64,000 bases of DNA from Plotosus lineatus. Taxonomy: Eukaryota > Chordata > Actinopteri > Siluriformes > Plotosidae. This document shows positions 1 through 10,944 of this stretch, piece after piece. Both the position numbers and the translations under genes were made by a program. The stretch spans positions 466,001 through 530,000 of the forward strand of contig JALRMN010000025.1 in NCBI GenBank assembly GCA_024760905.1, read 5' to 3'. Numbering within the stretch: position 1 is the stretch's first letter; each line of letters starts with the position of its first letter. The notes under the pieces are model-generated. The model searched no databases. It was not told the DNA's origin and saw nothing but the letters and a program-made list of their open reading frames with translations.

Positions 1-82
1 GGGTGGCTTGCAATAAAGGGACACATTCATGTTCTACATTCACAAGCTCACCGAAGCTTACAGAGGTGGACAAAGTATTTAT

Positions 83-430
83 ACCATTTACAGTGGTATA
101 GGGCGCTGGATCGCTGATCCAAAGGTTGGGGGTTCGAGTCCCACTATCCACAGTGTTGTCACTGTACCCCCAGTGCGGCTAACTGGGTTATCAAAGGCGG
201 GCCATGTCTGTCACTGTCTATGGTGAGAGGCATGTAAAAGAACCATTGCTGACATTCGTAAAGAGTAGGCTGCAAAGTCGTCAGCGTGTTTCTGTCCCTT
301 GCTAAAGGGTTGTGACAGGAAGGGCATCCGACGTAAAAACCTCTGCCAAATCAAACGTGCGAATCAAGATGATTCGCTGTGGCGACTCCTGAGTAAAAGG
401 GAAAAAGCCGAAAGGAAGACAGACAGACAG
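83..430 (+). repeat. tRNA-derived SINE, RTE-tailed (family A)
   Basis: The head contains a box-B-like stretch (ggttcgagtcccac near 128) typical of a tRNA-derived RNA polymerase III promoter. The body runs through the shared segment near 180-330, then the RTE-like 3' end (gcgaatcaagatgattcgctg near 357) and an agacagacag tail. A 9-bp direct repeat, agtatttat, flanks it at 74-82 and 429-437. The first part of the tRNA head is degraded. Family membership is sure; exact ends are approximate. Confidence 0.85.
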
Positions 431-465
431 TATTTATGGGTGGGGGTCATAAAACAATAGAACTC

Positions 466-467
466 TA

Positions 468-501
<34 letters not shown>

Positions 502-502
502 A
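466..502. repeat. (TG)n(TA)n microsatellite
   Basis: A short TG then TA run sits between the SINE and the start of the first RTE copy. Confidence 0.9.
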
Positions 503-505
503 TAA

Positions 506-3500
506 TGCTGATGCTGCCGTGAGGGGGGGGGCACAAACCAGTGTCTCTCCCTCACGCCGGTCCCCAGCCCAGATAAATGCAGAGGGTTGCGTCAGGAAGG
601 GTATCCGGCGTGAAACAAATGTCGAATAAAATATGCGAGTCACTACAAAGAATGTCATACCGGATCGGTCGAGGCCCGGGTTAACAACGACCGCCATCAG
701 TGCTGTCAACCAACAGGGTGCTGGTGGAAATTGGACTACTGTTGGTCGAAGACGTCGAAGAAGGAGAGGTGGGAGGCATGTCCGTAGGCAGAGAGAGAGA
801 AGAGTAAAGGCATGAGTCTGGGACTGAGAGTGGAGAGTTGGAACTATGGCAGGAAAACGCAGAGAGCTTGTTGACATGATGCAGAGGAGGAAGCTGGACA
901 TACTGTGTGTTCAGGAGACCAGGTGGAAAGGTAACAAAGCTAAAAGCTTAGGAGCAGGGTTTAAGCTGTTTTTTCATGGTGTGGATGGGAAGAGAAATGG
1001 AGTAGGAGTCATCATGAAGGAGGAGTTTGTCAGGAATGTTCGAAAAGTGAAAAGAATGTCAGACAGAGTGATGAGTCTCAAGTTAGAAATTGAAGGCGTG
1101 ATGTTCAATGTTGTTAGTGCTTATGCCCCACAGGCAGGATGTGAGTAGAAGAGAAGGAGAGATTCTGGAGTGAGTTAGATGAAGTGATGCAGAGTACCCC
1201 CAGAGGTGAAAGAGTGGTCATTGGTGCAGACTTCAATGGACATGATGGTGCAGGAAACAGAGGGGACGAGGAAGTGATGGGCAGGTTTGGGATTAAAGGA
1301 CAGGAACACAGGAGGACAGATGTTGATAGATTTTGCAAAAAGGATGGAAATGGCTGTGGTAAATACTTTCTTCCAGAAGAGACAAGAGAATAGGGTGACT
1401 TATAAAAGTGGAGGTAGGAGCACACAAGTAGACTACATCTTGTGCAGGCGATCTAATTTGAAGGAAGTCAGTGACTGCAAAGTTTTAGTGGGTGAGAGTG
1501 TTGCCAATCAGCATAGGATGGTGGTGTGCAGGATGATGCTGATGTAGGTGAAGAAGGCAAAGGAAGAGCAGAAGACAAAGTGGTGGAAGCTGAAAAAGGA
1601 AGAGTGTCGTGTTGCCTTCAAGGAGGAGTTGAAACAGGCTTTGGGTGGCCAGGAAGTGCTTCCAGATGACTGGACAACTACAGCAAATGTGATCAGGGAG
1701 ACAGGTAAGAGAGTACTTGGTGTGTCCTCTGGAAGGAGAGTAGATAAGGAGACTTGCTGGTGGAATGAGGAAGCGCAGGAGTGTGTATAAAGGAAGAGAT
1801 TAGCTAAGAAGAAGTTGAACATTGAGAGGACCGAAGAGAGTAAACAGGACTACAGGGAGACACAGTGTAAGGCAAAGGTAGCGGTGTCAAAGGCCAAACA
1901 GAAGGCGTATGAGGACTTGTATGCTTGGTTGGAAAGTAAAGAGGGATAAATGATTCATGCAGGTTGGCAGAGCAGAGAAATAGAGATGGGAAGGACTGCA
2001 GCAAGTTAGAGTAATTAAGGACAGAAAGGGAAATGTATTGACTGATGAGAGAAGTGTGCTGGGAAGATGGAAAGACGACTTTGAAGAGCTGATGAATGAG
2101 GAAAATGAGAGAGAAAAAAGAGGAGAAGGGGTGACCTTTGAGGACCAGGAATAGCAAAGATTAGTAAGGGTGAAGTGAGGTGGGCATTGAAGAGGATGAA
2201 GAATGGAAAGGAAGTTGGCCCTGATGACATACCGGTGGAGGTATGGAATTGTCTAAGGGAGGTAGCAGTAGATTTCCTGACAAGAACATTCAACAAGGTC
2301 TTAGAGAGTGAGAGGATGCCAGAGGAATGGAGGAGAAGTGTGCTGGTGCCCATTTTTAAGGACAAGGGAGATGTGCAGAGTTGTGGCAACAACAGAGGGA
2401 TAAAGTTGATGAGCCATACGATGAAGTTATGGGAAAGAATAGTGGAAGCTAGACTAAGGGCAGAGGTCAGCATTTTTGAACAACAGTTTGGTTTCATGCC
2501 AAGAAAGAGCACCACAGATGCAGTGTTTGCCTTGAGGATGTTAATAGAGAAGTACAGAGAAGGTCAGACGGAGCTACATTGTCCCTTTGTGGATCTGGAG
2601 AAAGCATATGACCGGGTGCCGAGAGAGGAACTGTGGTATTGTATGAGGAAGTCTGGAGTGGCAGAGAAGTATGTTAGAGTGGTGCAGGACATGTATGAGA
2701 GATGTAAGACAGTGGTGAGGCGTGCTGTCGGTGTGACAGAAGAGTTCAAGGTGGAGGTGGGACTGCATCAAGGATCAGCTCTGAGCCCCTTCTTGTTTGC
2801 TATGGTGATGGACTGGCTGACAGACGAGGTTAGACAAAAAATCTCCATGGACTATGTTGTTTGCAGATGACATTGTGATCTGTAGTGAGAGCAGAGAACA
2901 AGTGCAGGAAAATCTAGAGAGGTGGAGGTATGCCCTGGAAAGGAGGTGAATGAAGGTTCGCCTCAGTAAAACAGAATACATGTGTAGTGAATGACAAGGA
3001 CCCAAGAGGAACGGTGAGGTTACAGGGAGCAGAGATAAGGAAGGTGGAGGATTTTAAGTACTTAGGGTCAACAATCCAGAGAAATGGAGAGTGTGCAGGC
3101 AGGTTGGAATGGTTGGAGAAAAGTGTCTGGAGTGATGTGTGATAGGACGGTCTCGGCAAGAATGAAAGGAAAAGTGTACAAGATGGTGGTGAGGCCAGCG
3201 ATGTTGTATGGCTTAGAAACAGTGGCCCTGGGGAAAAGACAGGAGGCAGAGCTGGAGGTAGCAGAGATGAAAATGTTGAGGTTCTTTCTGGGAGAAACGA
3301 GGATGGATAGGATCAGGAATGAGCACATCAGAGGGACAACACATGTAAGACGTTTTGGAGACAAAGTCAGAGAGGCTAGATTGAGATGGTTTGGACAGGT
3401 ACAGAGGAGGGATCGTGAATATATTGGTAGTAGGATGCTGAGGTTGAAACTACCAGGCAGAAGGCCTAGAGGAAGACCAAAGATATGCTTCATGGATGTG

Positions 3501-3624
3501 GTGAAGCAGGACATGAAGGAAGCTGGTATAAGAGAAGAAGATGCAAAGGACAGGGTGAGATAGAGGCAGATGATTCGCTGTGGCAACCCCTGAAGGGAAA
3601 AGCCGAAAGGAAAAGAAGAAGAAG
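506..3624 (+). mobile_element. RTE-clade LINE, copy 1 (degenerate)
   Basis: A near full-length non-LTR retrotransposon of about 3.1 kb. The 5' untranslated part (506-811) holds the motif gtcaggaagggtatccggcg, also found in family A SINEs. An APE-type endonuclease half (CVQETRWKG, then DFNG) is followed by reverse transcriptase and the typical end ..MIRC.NP, and an aagaagaag tail. Multiple frameshifts and stops separate the reading frames. Assignment to RTE rests on the EN-RT layout without RNase H and the short A-rich/GAA tail. The exact family name would need a Repbase/Dfam comparison. Confidence 0.85.
812..3593 (+). pseudogene. RTE ORF2 pseudogene (endonuclease-reverse transcriptase)
   Basis: In a working element this protein nicks target DNA and reverse transcribes the LINE RNA at the nick. 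The start ATG at 812 matches the start in the copies at 34131 and 48504, but a small deletion just after it removes the segment equivalent to GTLNVGT. Endonuclease motifs CVQETRW (near 907) and DFNGH (near 1233) are visible. The RT palm motif near 2860 is frameshifted, splitting the FADD box. The stop is shared with other copies at 3591-3593. At least five frame breaks make it non-functional. Confidence 0.85.
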
Positions 3625-3632
3625 TATATATA

Positions 3633-3900
3633 CAGTAGGCCCGCGATATTCACGGGGTTTCGGTTCCGGCTCATCCTGTAAATGAAGATAATCCGCGAGT
3701 TCTGTACCCGGAAGTAAAACCTCATGTATCATGTTACATGTGCGAATGAGCAACTGGAAGTAAAATACTATGTATCTATTACATGTGCTAAAATATGCTT
3801 CTTAAACACATTCTATAGACAGTCTTACTCATCAATACAGAATTAATGGAGCAAAAAATAGTACTGATTAAGAAAAACTTTTGAAAAACTCATGAAAAAA
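3633..3900 (+). mobile_element. Terminal-inverted-repeat DNA transposon end (pogo/Tigger-like?)
   Basis: Begins cagtaggcccgcgatattca directly after tata, as expected for an element inserting at TA. The sequence near 3675-3745 (aatgaagataatccgcgagt) recurs near 25876, so it is a dispersed family. The other end was not found. The pogo/Tigger link is inferred only from the CAGTNGGCCC-type terminus. Confidence 0.5.
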
Positions 3901-4121
3901 TTTTTACTGTTATATTTATTGATGATAAAATATAAACATTATACAGCATATACTGTAGTAAAGCACTCGTATTAAAGTGTTTTTCAATTGTTATTCCAGT
4001 ACAGTACCCAAGTTAATTCTTAGAATGTTTGTGCGTGAGCTTGTATGTTCTGTAGCATGTTTAACAAATGATACCAAAAGGATAAACTTTATTATGCTTC
4101 ATGTCCTTTTGCATTGAACTT
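3901..4121. other. AT-rich stretch with no recognisable gene
   Basis: Low-complexity AT-rich DNA, possibly the interior of the preceding transposon. No coding potential seen. Confidence 0.5.
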
Positions 4122-4600
4122 GGAGTGACGTCTCCAAGATGGTGCTGCCTAGAGGGCGCCGTTGCGGAGTTTCCAGAGTCAAATTGTTTCTTTGTTCGTT
4201 TTAATTTGTTTTATTTGTTGTTTTGTTTGTTCATGTTTTGCACTATACTCATCTATAACCGGTCGACCCTACTACAGCTATGAGCAACTTCAGCTTTAGG
4301 CAACTAAGCACGCAACAACTCCTATCGTGAGGTATATGCTATGATACCTCAATGATAGCCACACCCCAGCTAACACTAAGCCCAGGCGGGAAGGGGCCCA
4401 ATGATGACTCCGGTGCTTGGGATCACAGGGGATGAAGGCCGTGTAGCCGACTGGTGCAATCGCCTGATCGAGTGTACTCTTCTCGAGCCATGTTTCACAG
4501 AAACACAGCATGGAGCAGACCTGAATATCCTTCTGCGCTGTGATCTGAGCATGTAGCTCGTCCATCTTGTTTCTCAGGGACTAAACATTTTCAAGCAGTA
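4122..4600. mobile_element. LINE 5' fragment, internally inverted
   Basis: Plus-strand sequence from 4122 begins like a LINE 5' region (ccaagatggtgctgcc at 4134) and encodes YNRSTLLQL near 4250-4282. From about 4350 the minus strand instead reads the start of an APE-type endonuclease: NKMDELHAQI and LCFCETWLEKSTLDQAI (minus strand, about 4470-4570). The two parts look like one LINE 5' region whose segments are in opposite orientation. The clade is not clear (CR1/L2 or L1 group). Confidence 0.5.
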
Positions 4601-4959
4601 TGACCAGAAGTGCTAACCAAGCGCCGGAGACTCTGAGAACTCATATATACATATGTATAATATCTATGTATATGTGTGTGTGCAGTAGGCCCCCTAGTGA
4701 CAAAATTAATCCGTTCCAGAGCCTTTTTCGTAACGCGAAAGTTTAGTAAGTAGAGGCACATTTTACATGTAAAACGCCTCATTCGTTCCGAGGCTCCCAA
4801 GACTACCTCAAAATAAAAATGATATAAAAATGATAAAGTACATCAATTTTGTATGAAATATGGATGAAATATGTGTTAAAAGTTAAAGAAACTTATTTAT
4901 TAAACCATTTAAATATTTTATTAACATATTAAACCATTTATTAACATTTATTAATTAAA

Positions 4960-4964
4960 CCATT
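4960..4964. repeat. Target-site duplication CCATT (left)
   Basis: Five bases, ccatt, directly outside the left LTR. They match 9229-9233 and mark integrase-mediated insertion. Confidence 0.85.
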
Positions 4965-5112
4965 TGTAGCATATCAGTTGAAGCAGACGACCATAGCAGG
5001 TTCTTGTCGTATTTTAATGACTTAAACATCTCATGTGCACCAGTGCCGTAAAGCAGTAGGCACGTCGTAACAACATATCATGTGTCAATTACAGAAGCAT
5101 CCATAAAAGTAC

Positions 5113-5170
<58 letters not shown>

Positions 5171-5183
5171 ATGATATGCTACA
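4965..5183 (-). repeat. 3' LTR of the gypsy element
   Basis: On the minus strand it runs from tgtagcatatcatg to caactgatatgctaca. It matches 9054-9228 closely but is expanded by a (TA)n run at 5115-5167, which accounts for most of the length difference. Confidence 0.9.
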
Positions 5184-5195
5184 TCCTCTTTTCTT
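5184..5195 (-). other. Polypurine tract
   Basis: The minus strand reads aagaaaagagga immediately before the 3' LTR. This is the position and composition expected for the plus-strand DNA primer of an LTR retrotransposon. Confidence 0.75.
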
Positions 5196-5203
5196 ACAAT
5201 AAA

Positions 5204-5466
5204 GACTGTCTGTCTTCCTTTCGGCTTTTTCCCTTTCACTCAGGAGTCGCCACAGCGAATCATCTGATTCGTAAGTTTGATTTGGCAGATTTTTTTACGT
5301 CGGATGCCCTTCCTGTCACAACCCTTTTTAGCAAGGGACAGAAACATGCTGACGGCTTTGCAGCCTACTCTTTACGAAAGTCAGCAATGGTTCTTTTACA
5401 TGCCTCTCACCATAGACCGTGAGAGACATGGCCCGCCTTTGATAACCCAGTTAGCTGCACTGGGGG
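5204..5466 (-). repeat. Family A SINE, head missing, inside gypsy
   Basis: From the RTE-type tail (gtctgtcttcctttcggc on the plus strand near 5208) to the gctgcactggggg segment, where the tRNA head stops. The adjoining 46 bases (5467-5512) recur next to another SINE at 11804-11849. Confidence 0.8.
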
Positions 5467-5663
5467 TAAATGGTATGAAACAAATACTAATACATGAACA
5501 AATTTAAATTGTCTGGTCTTGGGACCAAGGAATCTTTTAGAATTTATAAGCTGAAACAAGAGAGGAGCTAGCCTTAGCTGTCACTTTTTAACTTAGAGCT
5601 GTAAACTTTAAAGTCTCTGAACATAATGATTGAATGCTAATTTTAACACTTGAACATTAACAT

Positions 5664-6140
5664 TTAAAGATCAAGTCTCATGGGTTTTTTAACAACACGG
5701 CCACTTCTTGTTCTTGTTTCCTTGGCACAGTTTGTTAATGGTTTGATTGTGGCAACTGGACTCTTGTCTGTAGTTAATGGACAGTTTGGTTTCTTCGGTG
5801 AAGATGAGTGCATAGGAGGTGTTGTTCTGGTAGCCATTGTGGACAGATTATGAGGTAGCACTGGTGTACGGCTACTTGCTGGCTGTGTTGGAAGGTGTTG
5901 CAGTGACGGAGGATCCGTTAAACTTCTTGGAGCCCTGGTAGATGTGTGGGAGTGCTGGTTGTGCGCCTTGTATGTTGATAGTCGAAGGTGCTTTCTGTTC
6001 CTCCTGTATTTCTTACCGTTGTATTCAACCGCATACGAACGAGGAGAGCTGTGTCGTTCTACCACTGTTGCTGGCTTCCACGACTTAGTACCTGGGAACG
6101 GAGACATTCGAACCGGGCCGCCTGGAAGTAACACTGGCAT
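5664..6140 (-). pseudogene. Gypsy pol C-terminal tail
   Basis: An open frame on the minus strand at the end of pol. It reads LLPGGPVRMSPFPGTKSWKP and later a basic, Ser/Pro/Thr-rich stretch ending RTRSGRVVKKP, typical of the region after the integrase core in gypsy polyproteins (the R-x-R-x-R-P tail). It is separated from the integrase core at 6210-6539 by a frame break near 6140-6210. Confidence 0.7.
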
Positions 6141-6209
6141 ATCAGCTGATGATTTGTAATCATGATACTCACATTGTCGCCTCTTGTCACTATTCAGATG
6201 TCATCGGAC

Positions 6210-7112
6210 TTAACTGTGATCAATGGCAATTGGTTTCAATTGCTCTCTGGAGATGGGTAGTTTGTTGCGGGGTTTGCAATTGAAGGTAAGGTGAGCTGGA
6301 GATAGACCACAACTTTCCAGGGGAGCTGAGCAATAATCGATTAGTTGCAAGTGGTGATCACTACATTTAGACCACAGTCTCTTCACTGTTTGTACCGCTC
6401 GCTCTTCTTCTTCGTTTGATTGTGGATAATTTGGGGAGCAAGTTACATGCTTGATACCATAATCAGCTACAAAGTTGGCAAATTCTTGTGCTGAAAACTG
6501 TGGACCATTATCAGTGTCTCTGGTATTCCATGGCAACATAATTGTTGCTTTAGTGTTTCAATAACAGAACCATTAGATGTGTTTTTTGAGTGCATCCACG
6601 TCGATAAACTTGGAATAGTAGTCGATGGTCAAGAGGTAGTGCTCTCCCTTGAACTCAAACAAGTCAGAAGCAACTTCACTCCAGGAGTAATCTGGTGTCG
6701 GTGTTGCATTCATAGGTCCATTTGGTTGTTTTTGTTGATGTGAGTTGCACAGTGAACAGTCATTGACAATGTCTTCAACTTCTTGCATCATTCCTGGCCA
6801 ATATAAAGCCTCTCTTGCCCTTTGTTTGCATTTTACAACGCCCATGTGTGATTCATGTATCTGTTTCATCATGTTTTGTCTCATGCTAGGTGGGACCACG
6901 ATCTTCATTCCTTTGTACACAATACCATCTGCACCTGACAGTTCATATCTCACAGTCCAGTATGGTCTTATTGAGTGTGGAGTCTCCTGACGAATATCTG
7001 GCCATCCCTTGATGATAATTGAGTGGCGTTCATTTAGTTCCTCTGCTGTCCTTCTTTGAAACTCTTCGAATCTAGCTGGAGTTACAGCAATGAATTCCAC
7101 CATGTTATTCAA
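6210..7112 (-). pseudogene. Gypsy integrase (two frames)
   Basis: Integrase joins the retrotransposon cDNA to host DNA. The N-terminal zinc-binding motif is visible in 6573-7112: H..H in HESHMGVV, then CSLCN. The first catalytic Asp region is DYYSKF. The second frame, 6210-6539, continues with DNGPQFSAQEF (second Asp) and SNEEEERAVQ (the catalytic Glu region). A frame break lies between 6540 and 6573, so the protein is not made whole. Confidence 0.85.
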
Positions 7113-7164
7113 GATTGGCTGAATATCTGGTTCACTGTTTTACAAGTTGGCATGACTTAGTGCA

Positions 7165-7314
7165 TCTTCTCCTTCTTTTCCTTTCGGCTTTTCCCTTCAG
7201 GGGTCGCCACAGTGAATCATCTGCCTCCATCTCACCCTATCCTTTGCATCTTCTTCTCTTACCCCAACGACTTTCATGTCCTCCTTCACCACATCCATGA
7301 ATCGTCTCTTTGGT
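7165..7314 (-). mobile_element. 150-bp RTE 3' end with 18-bp target duplication
   Basis: Only the last 150 bases of an RTE element (through the aaggaaaagaaggagaag-type tail), inserted in the gypsy element. A perfect 18-bp duplication, ttggcatgacttagtgca, flanks it at 7147-7164 and 7315-7332. It is a severely 5'-truncated product of target-primed reverse transcription. Confidence 0.95.
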
Positions 7315-7473
7315 TTGGCATGACTTAGTGCACCACCTATTGGAATGTTCCAGGCTTGTATGTGACAGAGAGATCATATGGTTGTAGTCTCAGCATCATA
7401 TTTTGTAAACGCATGGGATCAGACAGTAATGGCTTGGAGAATATAGCTTGAAGTGGCTTGTGGTCACTTTCAA

Positions 7474-7779
7474 CTACAGCATGCTTTCAAAGATGTAATA
7501 GTTAAACTTCTTACAACTGTGGACAATAGCTAACGTCTCTTTCTCTATTTGTGCATATCTTGATTCTGTCTCAGTGAGTGCATGTGAGGTGTAGGCAATC
7601 GGTGCTCCATTCTGAAGAAGTACTCCACCTAGTGCGTAGTTACTGGCATCACAGTGGATGGTAATGTCTTTCGACACATCAAATGTTGCAAGAACTGGGG
7701 ACTCTGAACATAGTTTCTTGAACTTGTCGAAGCTTTTTTTCTGAGGTTTCTCCCAGAAGAAGCCTGTATTCTTCTTCAC
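7474..7779 (-). pseudogene. Gypsy RNase H domain fragment
   Basis: The minus strand encodes the RT/RNase H junction (FWEKPQKKSFDKFKKL) and RNase H motifs: the Asp of IHCDASNYALGGVL and the Glu of QIEKETLAIV. RNase H removes the RNA template from the hybrid. The preceding RT palm is absent, because the frame is joined almost directly to the protease at 7804. Confidence 0.85.
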
Positions 7780-7803
7780 TACTTCTCTGAGTGGAGCGTC
7801 TTT

Positions 7804-8309
7804 CTATGCTGTAGGCAGAGTAATGCAACCTTTGACATCAAGTTTTTGTCCAGTGTAGGATGTGAATACCTTGTGTGAGGGTACGAGAGGAAGTTTGCAC
7901 TTCATGTCTATGTAAATCTTGTGTGGAAGAATTGACCTTGCAGCCCCTGTATCGATTTCTGCATTCAGAACATGTTCAAGAATGTTGACTTCTTCATACC
8001 ATTCATTTTCATCACTTGCAGTGTCAGTTTGATTGATGAGATGTGAAAATTCATCTGAAAAGTCTGTGTCTGAGTCAACATTACGTGCAGAGTTATTTCC
8101 ACTCTTCGGCTTTTGCATACTTTTGCAAAATGTCCTATCTTGTGACAGTTCTTGCACTTGCGACCTGTTGTTGGACATGTTTTATGACTGCTGAAGTATC
8201 CACATCTCCCACAAACATTTTGTTTCCAGTTGTCTGCCTTATTATCTGCACCGTGATTATTGTGTTTTCTATGCATCTTCTTTGTTGTTCTAGTTCTAGG
8301 ACTATTCAC
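7804..8309 (-). pseudogene. Gypsy nucleocapsid zinc knuckle and protease
   Basis: One frame (7965-8309) has the CX2CX4HX4C knuckle CKNCHKIGHFAKVC, which binds retrotransposon RNA. The overlapping frame (7804-8178) has the aspartic protease active-site motif IDTGAARS. A frame change between them may be the natural gag-pol shift or decay; the sequence alone does not decide. Confidence 0.85.
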
Positions 8310-8879
8310 ATAGTTAACTTTTGGACCTTCATCCTTGCTTTCATGTTTTCTTGTGAAATTTCATGAGATTGTCCAATCCTGATGGCCATATCCAATGTTA
8401 ATTCATCCCATTTTTCAAGACACTTTTCACAGATTTCCTTGCGAGAATGTATGATAATGGCGTCCCGAACCATGCGGTCACTGTTCGTGTACCCACAGTC
8501 TCGAACCAACAGTTTCAGGTCAGTGACGAAATTTTTAAACTTCTCATTAGGCTGTTGTTTTCGCCGAAGGAAATTAACTGTTGCCCTGATTTCATTCTTC
8601 TTGGGGGCTGTATATGCAGCATACTTAGCATATACAGTAGCGAGAGTTTCGTATTCAGGACACTTGACCTTCCACGGGAGGACTCCACGTGAACGTATTG
8701 TAAATCTCTCTCCCTTTATCCCCAATGTAAGTCATCAAATAATTGACCTTTTGAATCTCGGTCTTGTCTGCTAGTGGGCCCTTAAATGTAAAGTCAACAT
8801 GTTGTTGAAATCGTTTCCATTCTTTGCTAATGTCTGCTGCATGCCAATTCATCATAGGTTTATTGCCGTTGTCTGCCAT
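8306..8879 (-). pseudogene. Gypsy gag (capsid-like) fragments
   Basis: The likely start is the ATG on the minus strand at 8877-8879 (MADNGNKPMMNWHAADI). Capsid-like sequence follows: WKRFQQHVDFTF and, in the second frame, FLRRKQQPNEKFKNFVTDL, a gag signature also seen in mag-type gypsy elements. A frame break lies near 8660-8725. Confidence 0.75.
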
Positions 8880-9038
8880 GCTTGAAAACTGAACCGGTTA
8901 GCGTTACGAATTTAGCAATGGAAGTCCGTTTCATCAATGCTCATAATCTCGCACAAGTACTCACTCAAGTCGATATGGTGTACGCATGCATCTGAAGAAG
9001 TAAAACGTTTCAAATGTTTGATTTCTTTCACTCTCGCA

Positions 9039-9053
9039 CCACTTCTGACACCA
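9039..9053 (-). other. Primer-binding site, tRNA-Leu type
   Basis: On the minus strand it reads tggtgtcagaagtgg, directly after the 5' LTR. This matches from memory the complement of the 3' end of a eukaryotic leucine tRNA including CCA. The tRNA identity should be confirmed against a tRNA set. Confidence 0.8.
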
Positions 9054-9228
9054 TGTAACATATCAGTTGAAGCAGACGACCATAGCAGGTTCCTGTCATA
9101 TTTTAATGACGTCATCAGGTCATGTGCACGAGTGCCGTAAAGCAGTAGGCATGTCGTAACAACATATCATGTGTCAATTACAGAAGCATACATAAAATTA
9201 CTGCATATATATCACAGGATATGCTTCA
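9054..9228 (-). repeat. 5' LTR of the gypsy element
   Basis: 175 bp, ending tgatatgttaca on the minus strand beside the primer-binding site. The outer end is tgaagcatatcctgtg. The flanking ccatt (9229-9233) matches 4960-4964. Confidence 0.9.
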
Positions 9229-9660
9229 CCATTAGTAAACATTTTTTATTAATGCATATACACACACTGTCTCTCTTTCTATCTCTCTCTCTCTCGGTCT
9301 CTCCACACACACACAAAATACACGTTACACAATACACATCTCTGACATGTGTGTATTGTGGCGAGACCCGCTGAATGCGTATATGTATACGTAGGACACA
9401 GGAGCATTTTAAGATGGGGAATTCAAAACTCATTCCCTGCTTGACAGATCGGAGGTCCAAACTCAACTTTAACTTTAACTCAACTTTAACTGATCCTTGA
9501 GGGATCGAGGGTCCAGATGAGCTGCGTTTTGCTCACATTCGGCGAAGCTTGCCACATTTATTAAACATTTACCTAATTAAACAACTTAAAAAACTAAACT
9601 AAAAACTAAAGAGTTAAGCCTCCTTTCATCTTTAACTGACTCTTTAGGCAGTCTCTCTCT

Positions 9661-9663
9661 CGC

Positions 9664-9741
<78 letters not shown>

Positions 9742-9763
9742 TCTCTCCCCCTCTCTATCTCTG

Positions 9764-9797
<34 letters not shown>

Positions 9798-9798
9798 A
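9661..9798. repeat. (CT)n/(CA)n microsatellite
   Basis: Alternating CT and CA runs inside the TIR transposon. Confidence 0.95.
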
Positions 9799-10406
9799 GT
9801 CTCTATGGTGTGTTTTGCAGAATGCGGGCGCCGCCCACATGCAACGCACAGCTGACGGTATAATTCTATTTAAATGTTTAAATGGACGAGATGTTGTATT
9901 TAAAGCAGAATTACAGTACCTGTTTGAAAGATCAGAGGTCCTGATTCAATATTAACTTTCTTCCTTTTAAGATTGGAGATCTTCTTTCACGGAGCACTCT
10001 GCTCATGCTTCAATGTTGTGCCAAAATAATCGCCTCCATCACTGTATTTCCGCTTTAAGGTCTCCTTCTGCTTTAATATCAGCCCGATTGTAGAGAGGTT
10101 TTGGCGATAACGAAATATAATGCAGCAATGATCTCAAAACAAGCAGTCCTGTTCAACTCTCCATCACACGTGTAACAAACAAGCTTTATGGGTGCAGTAC
10201 TATGGAGATTCAGCTCCCTCTTGGGTAATAGGAGGCCTATGGGAGGCCAGTGGGGCGGGATGTTGGGAGACAGCTAATGAGAGAGCAACTCGCCATCGTG
10301 TGAAATTTTAATTGATGCGTTTGAATCTTGAATGGCGCGTTTGGCACTTTTCGTTTGAGGAGGTTATTTTTGTATACAGGGGTTTTCGTAAGTAGGGGGC
10401 CAACTG

Positions 10407-10410
<4 letters not shown>

Positions 10411-10466
<56 letters not shown>
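10411..10466. repeat. (CA)n microsatellite
   Basis: A pure CA run directly beyond the right terminus of the transposon. A poly-C run follows at 10538-10560. Confidence 0.95.
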
Positions 10467-10468
<2 letters not shown>

Positions 10469-10763
10469 GATCCTTCATTTTCTGTTGTTAATTGGGACTG
10501 AGATCGCGCCGCGATAACTGAAATCCGCGAGGTAATATCCCCCCCCCCCCCCCCCCCCCCGGCTGACATATACGTATATGTGTATTTCATATCAATAAAT
10601 ACATTTTTCAATGCTATAAATGCTTATAATAACAATTAAACATTCAAAAATAATGCATACAATTTAACTTAAAATACACACACAAAGACTCATGCACGCA
10701 GATGCACACCTCACAAAAACGTAGTTTTGATGGAAGATTTTGATTGGTTTTTTGTTTTGTTTG

Positions 10764-10794
<31 letters not shown>

Positions 10795-10944
10795 TTGTTT
10801 TTTTTTTGCATAATTGGCCTTGTTTATGTGGGATTCTTCTAAAACCTTTTCCCCTTTTCTTCCTTAATTTCCTTTTTTTTTTTTTAAATTTGATGAGGCC
10901 ACATAAATTGAAGCACGAAGTAGCGAGGGATCCCTGTGTGTGTG
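10467..10944. other. Low-complexity intergenic DNA
   Basis: Poly-C, T-rich (TTTTG)n near 10745-10805 and AT-rich sequence. No gene is supported. Confidence 0.6.

Larger units (their letters stand above)
4965..9228 (-). mobile_element. Ty3/gypsy-like LTR retrotransposon, near-complete frame
   Basis: A 4,264-bp element on the minus strand, bounded by TG..CA LTRs and flanked by CCATT on both sides. Reading on the minus strand: LTR, primer-binding site, gag with zinc knuckle, protease, a deleted RT region, RNase H, integrase, polypurine tract, LTR. The order protease-RT-RNase H-integrase marks Ty3/gypsy rather than copia. Most of RT is missing between about 7780 and 7804. A family A SINE (5204-5466) and an RTE 3' end (7165-7314) lie inside. 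It cannot move on its own. Confidence 0.9.
4683..10406 (+). mobile_element. TIR DNA transposon split by a gypsy element
   Basis: The left end reads cagtaggccccctagtgac (4683). The right end, ..cgtaagtagggggccaactg at 10406, reads on the minus strand as cagttggccccctacttacg, giving matching inverted termini. The gypsy element 4965-9228 and its CCATT duplication interrupt it; without them the element is about 1.45 kb. Relatives are at 10945-11546 and 26348-27078. No transposase is recognised, so it is probably non-autonomous. Confidence 0.7.

Noticed and set aside
128..160. tRNA-like sequences with perfect box B, here and in many other places
   Set aside because: They are heads of SINE copies; no cloverleaf with acceptor stem could be drawn, and the same body and tail follow each time.
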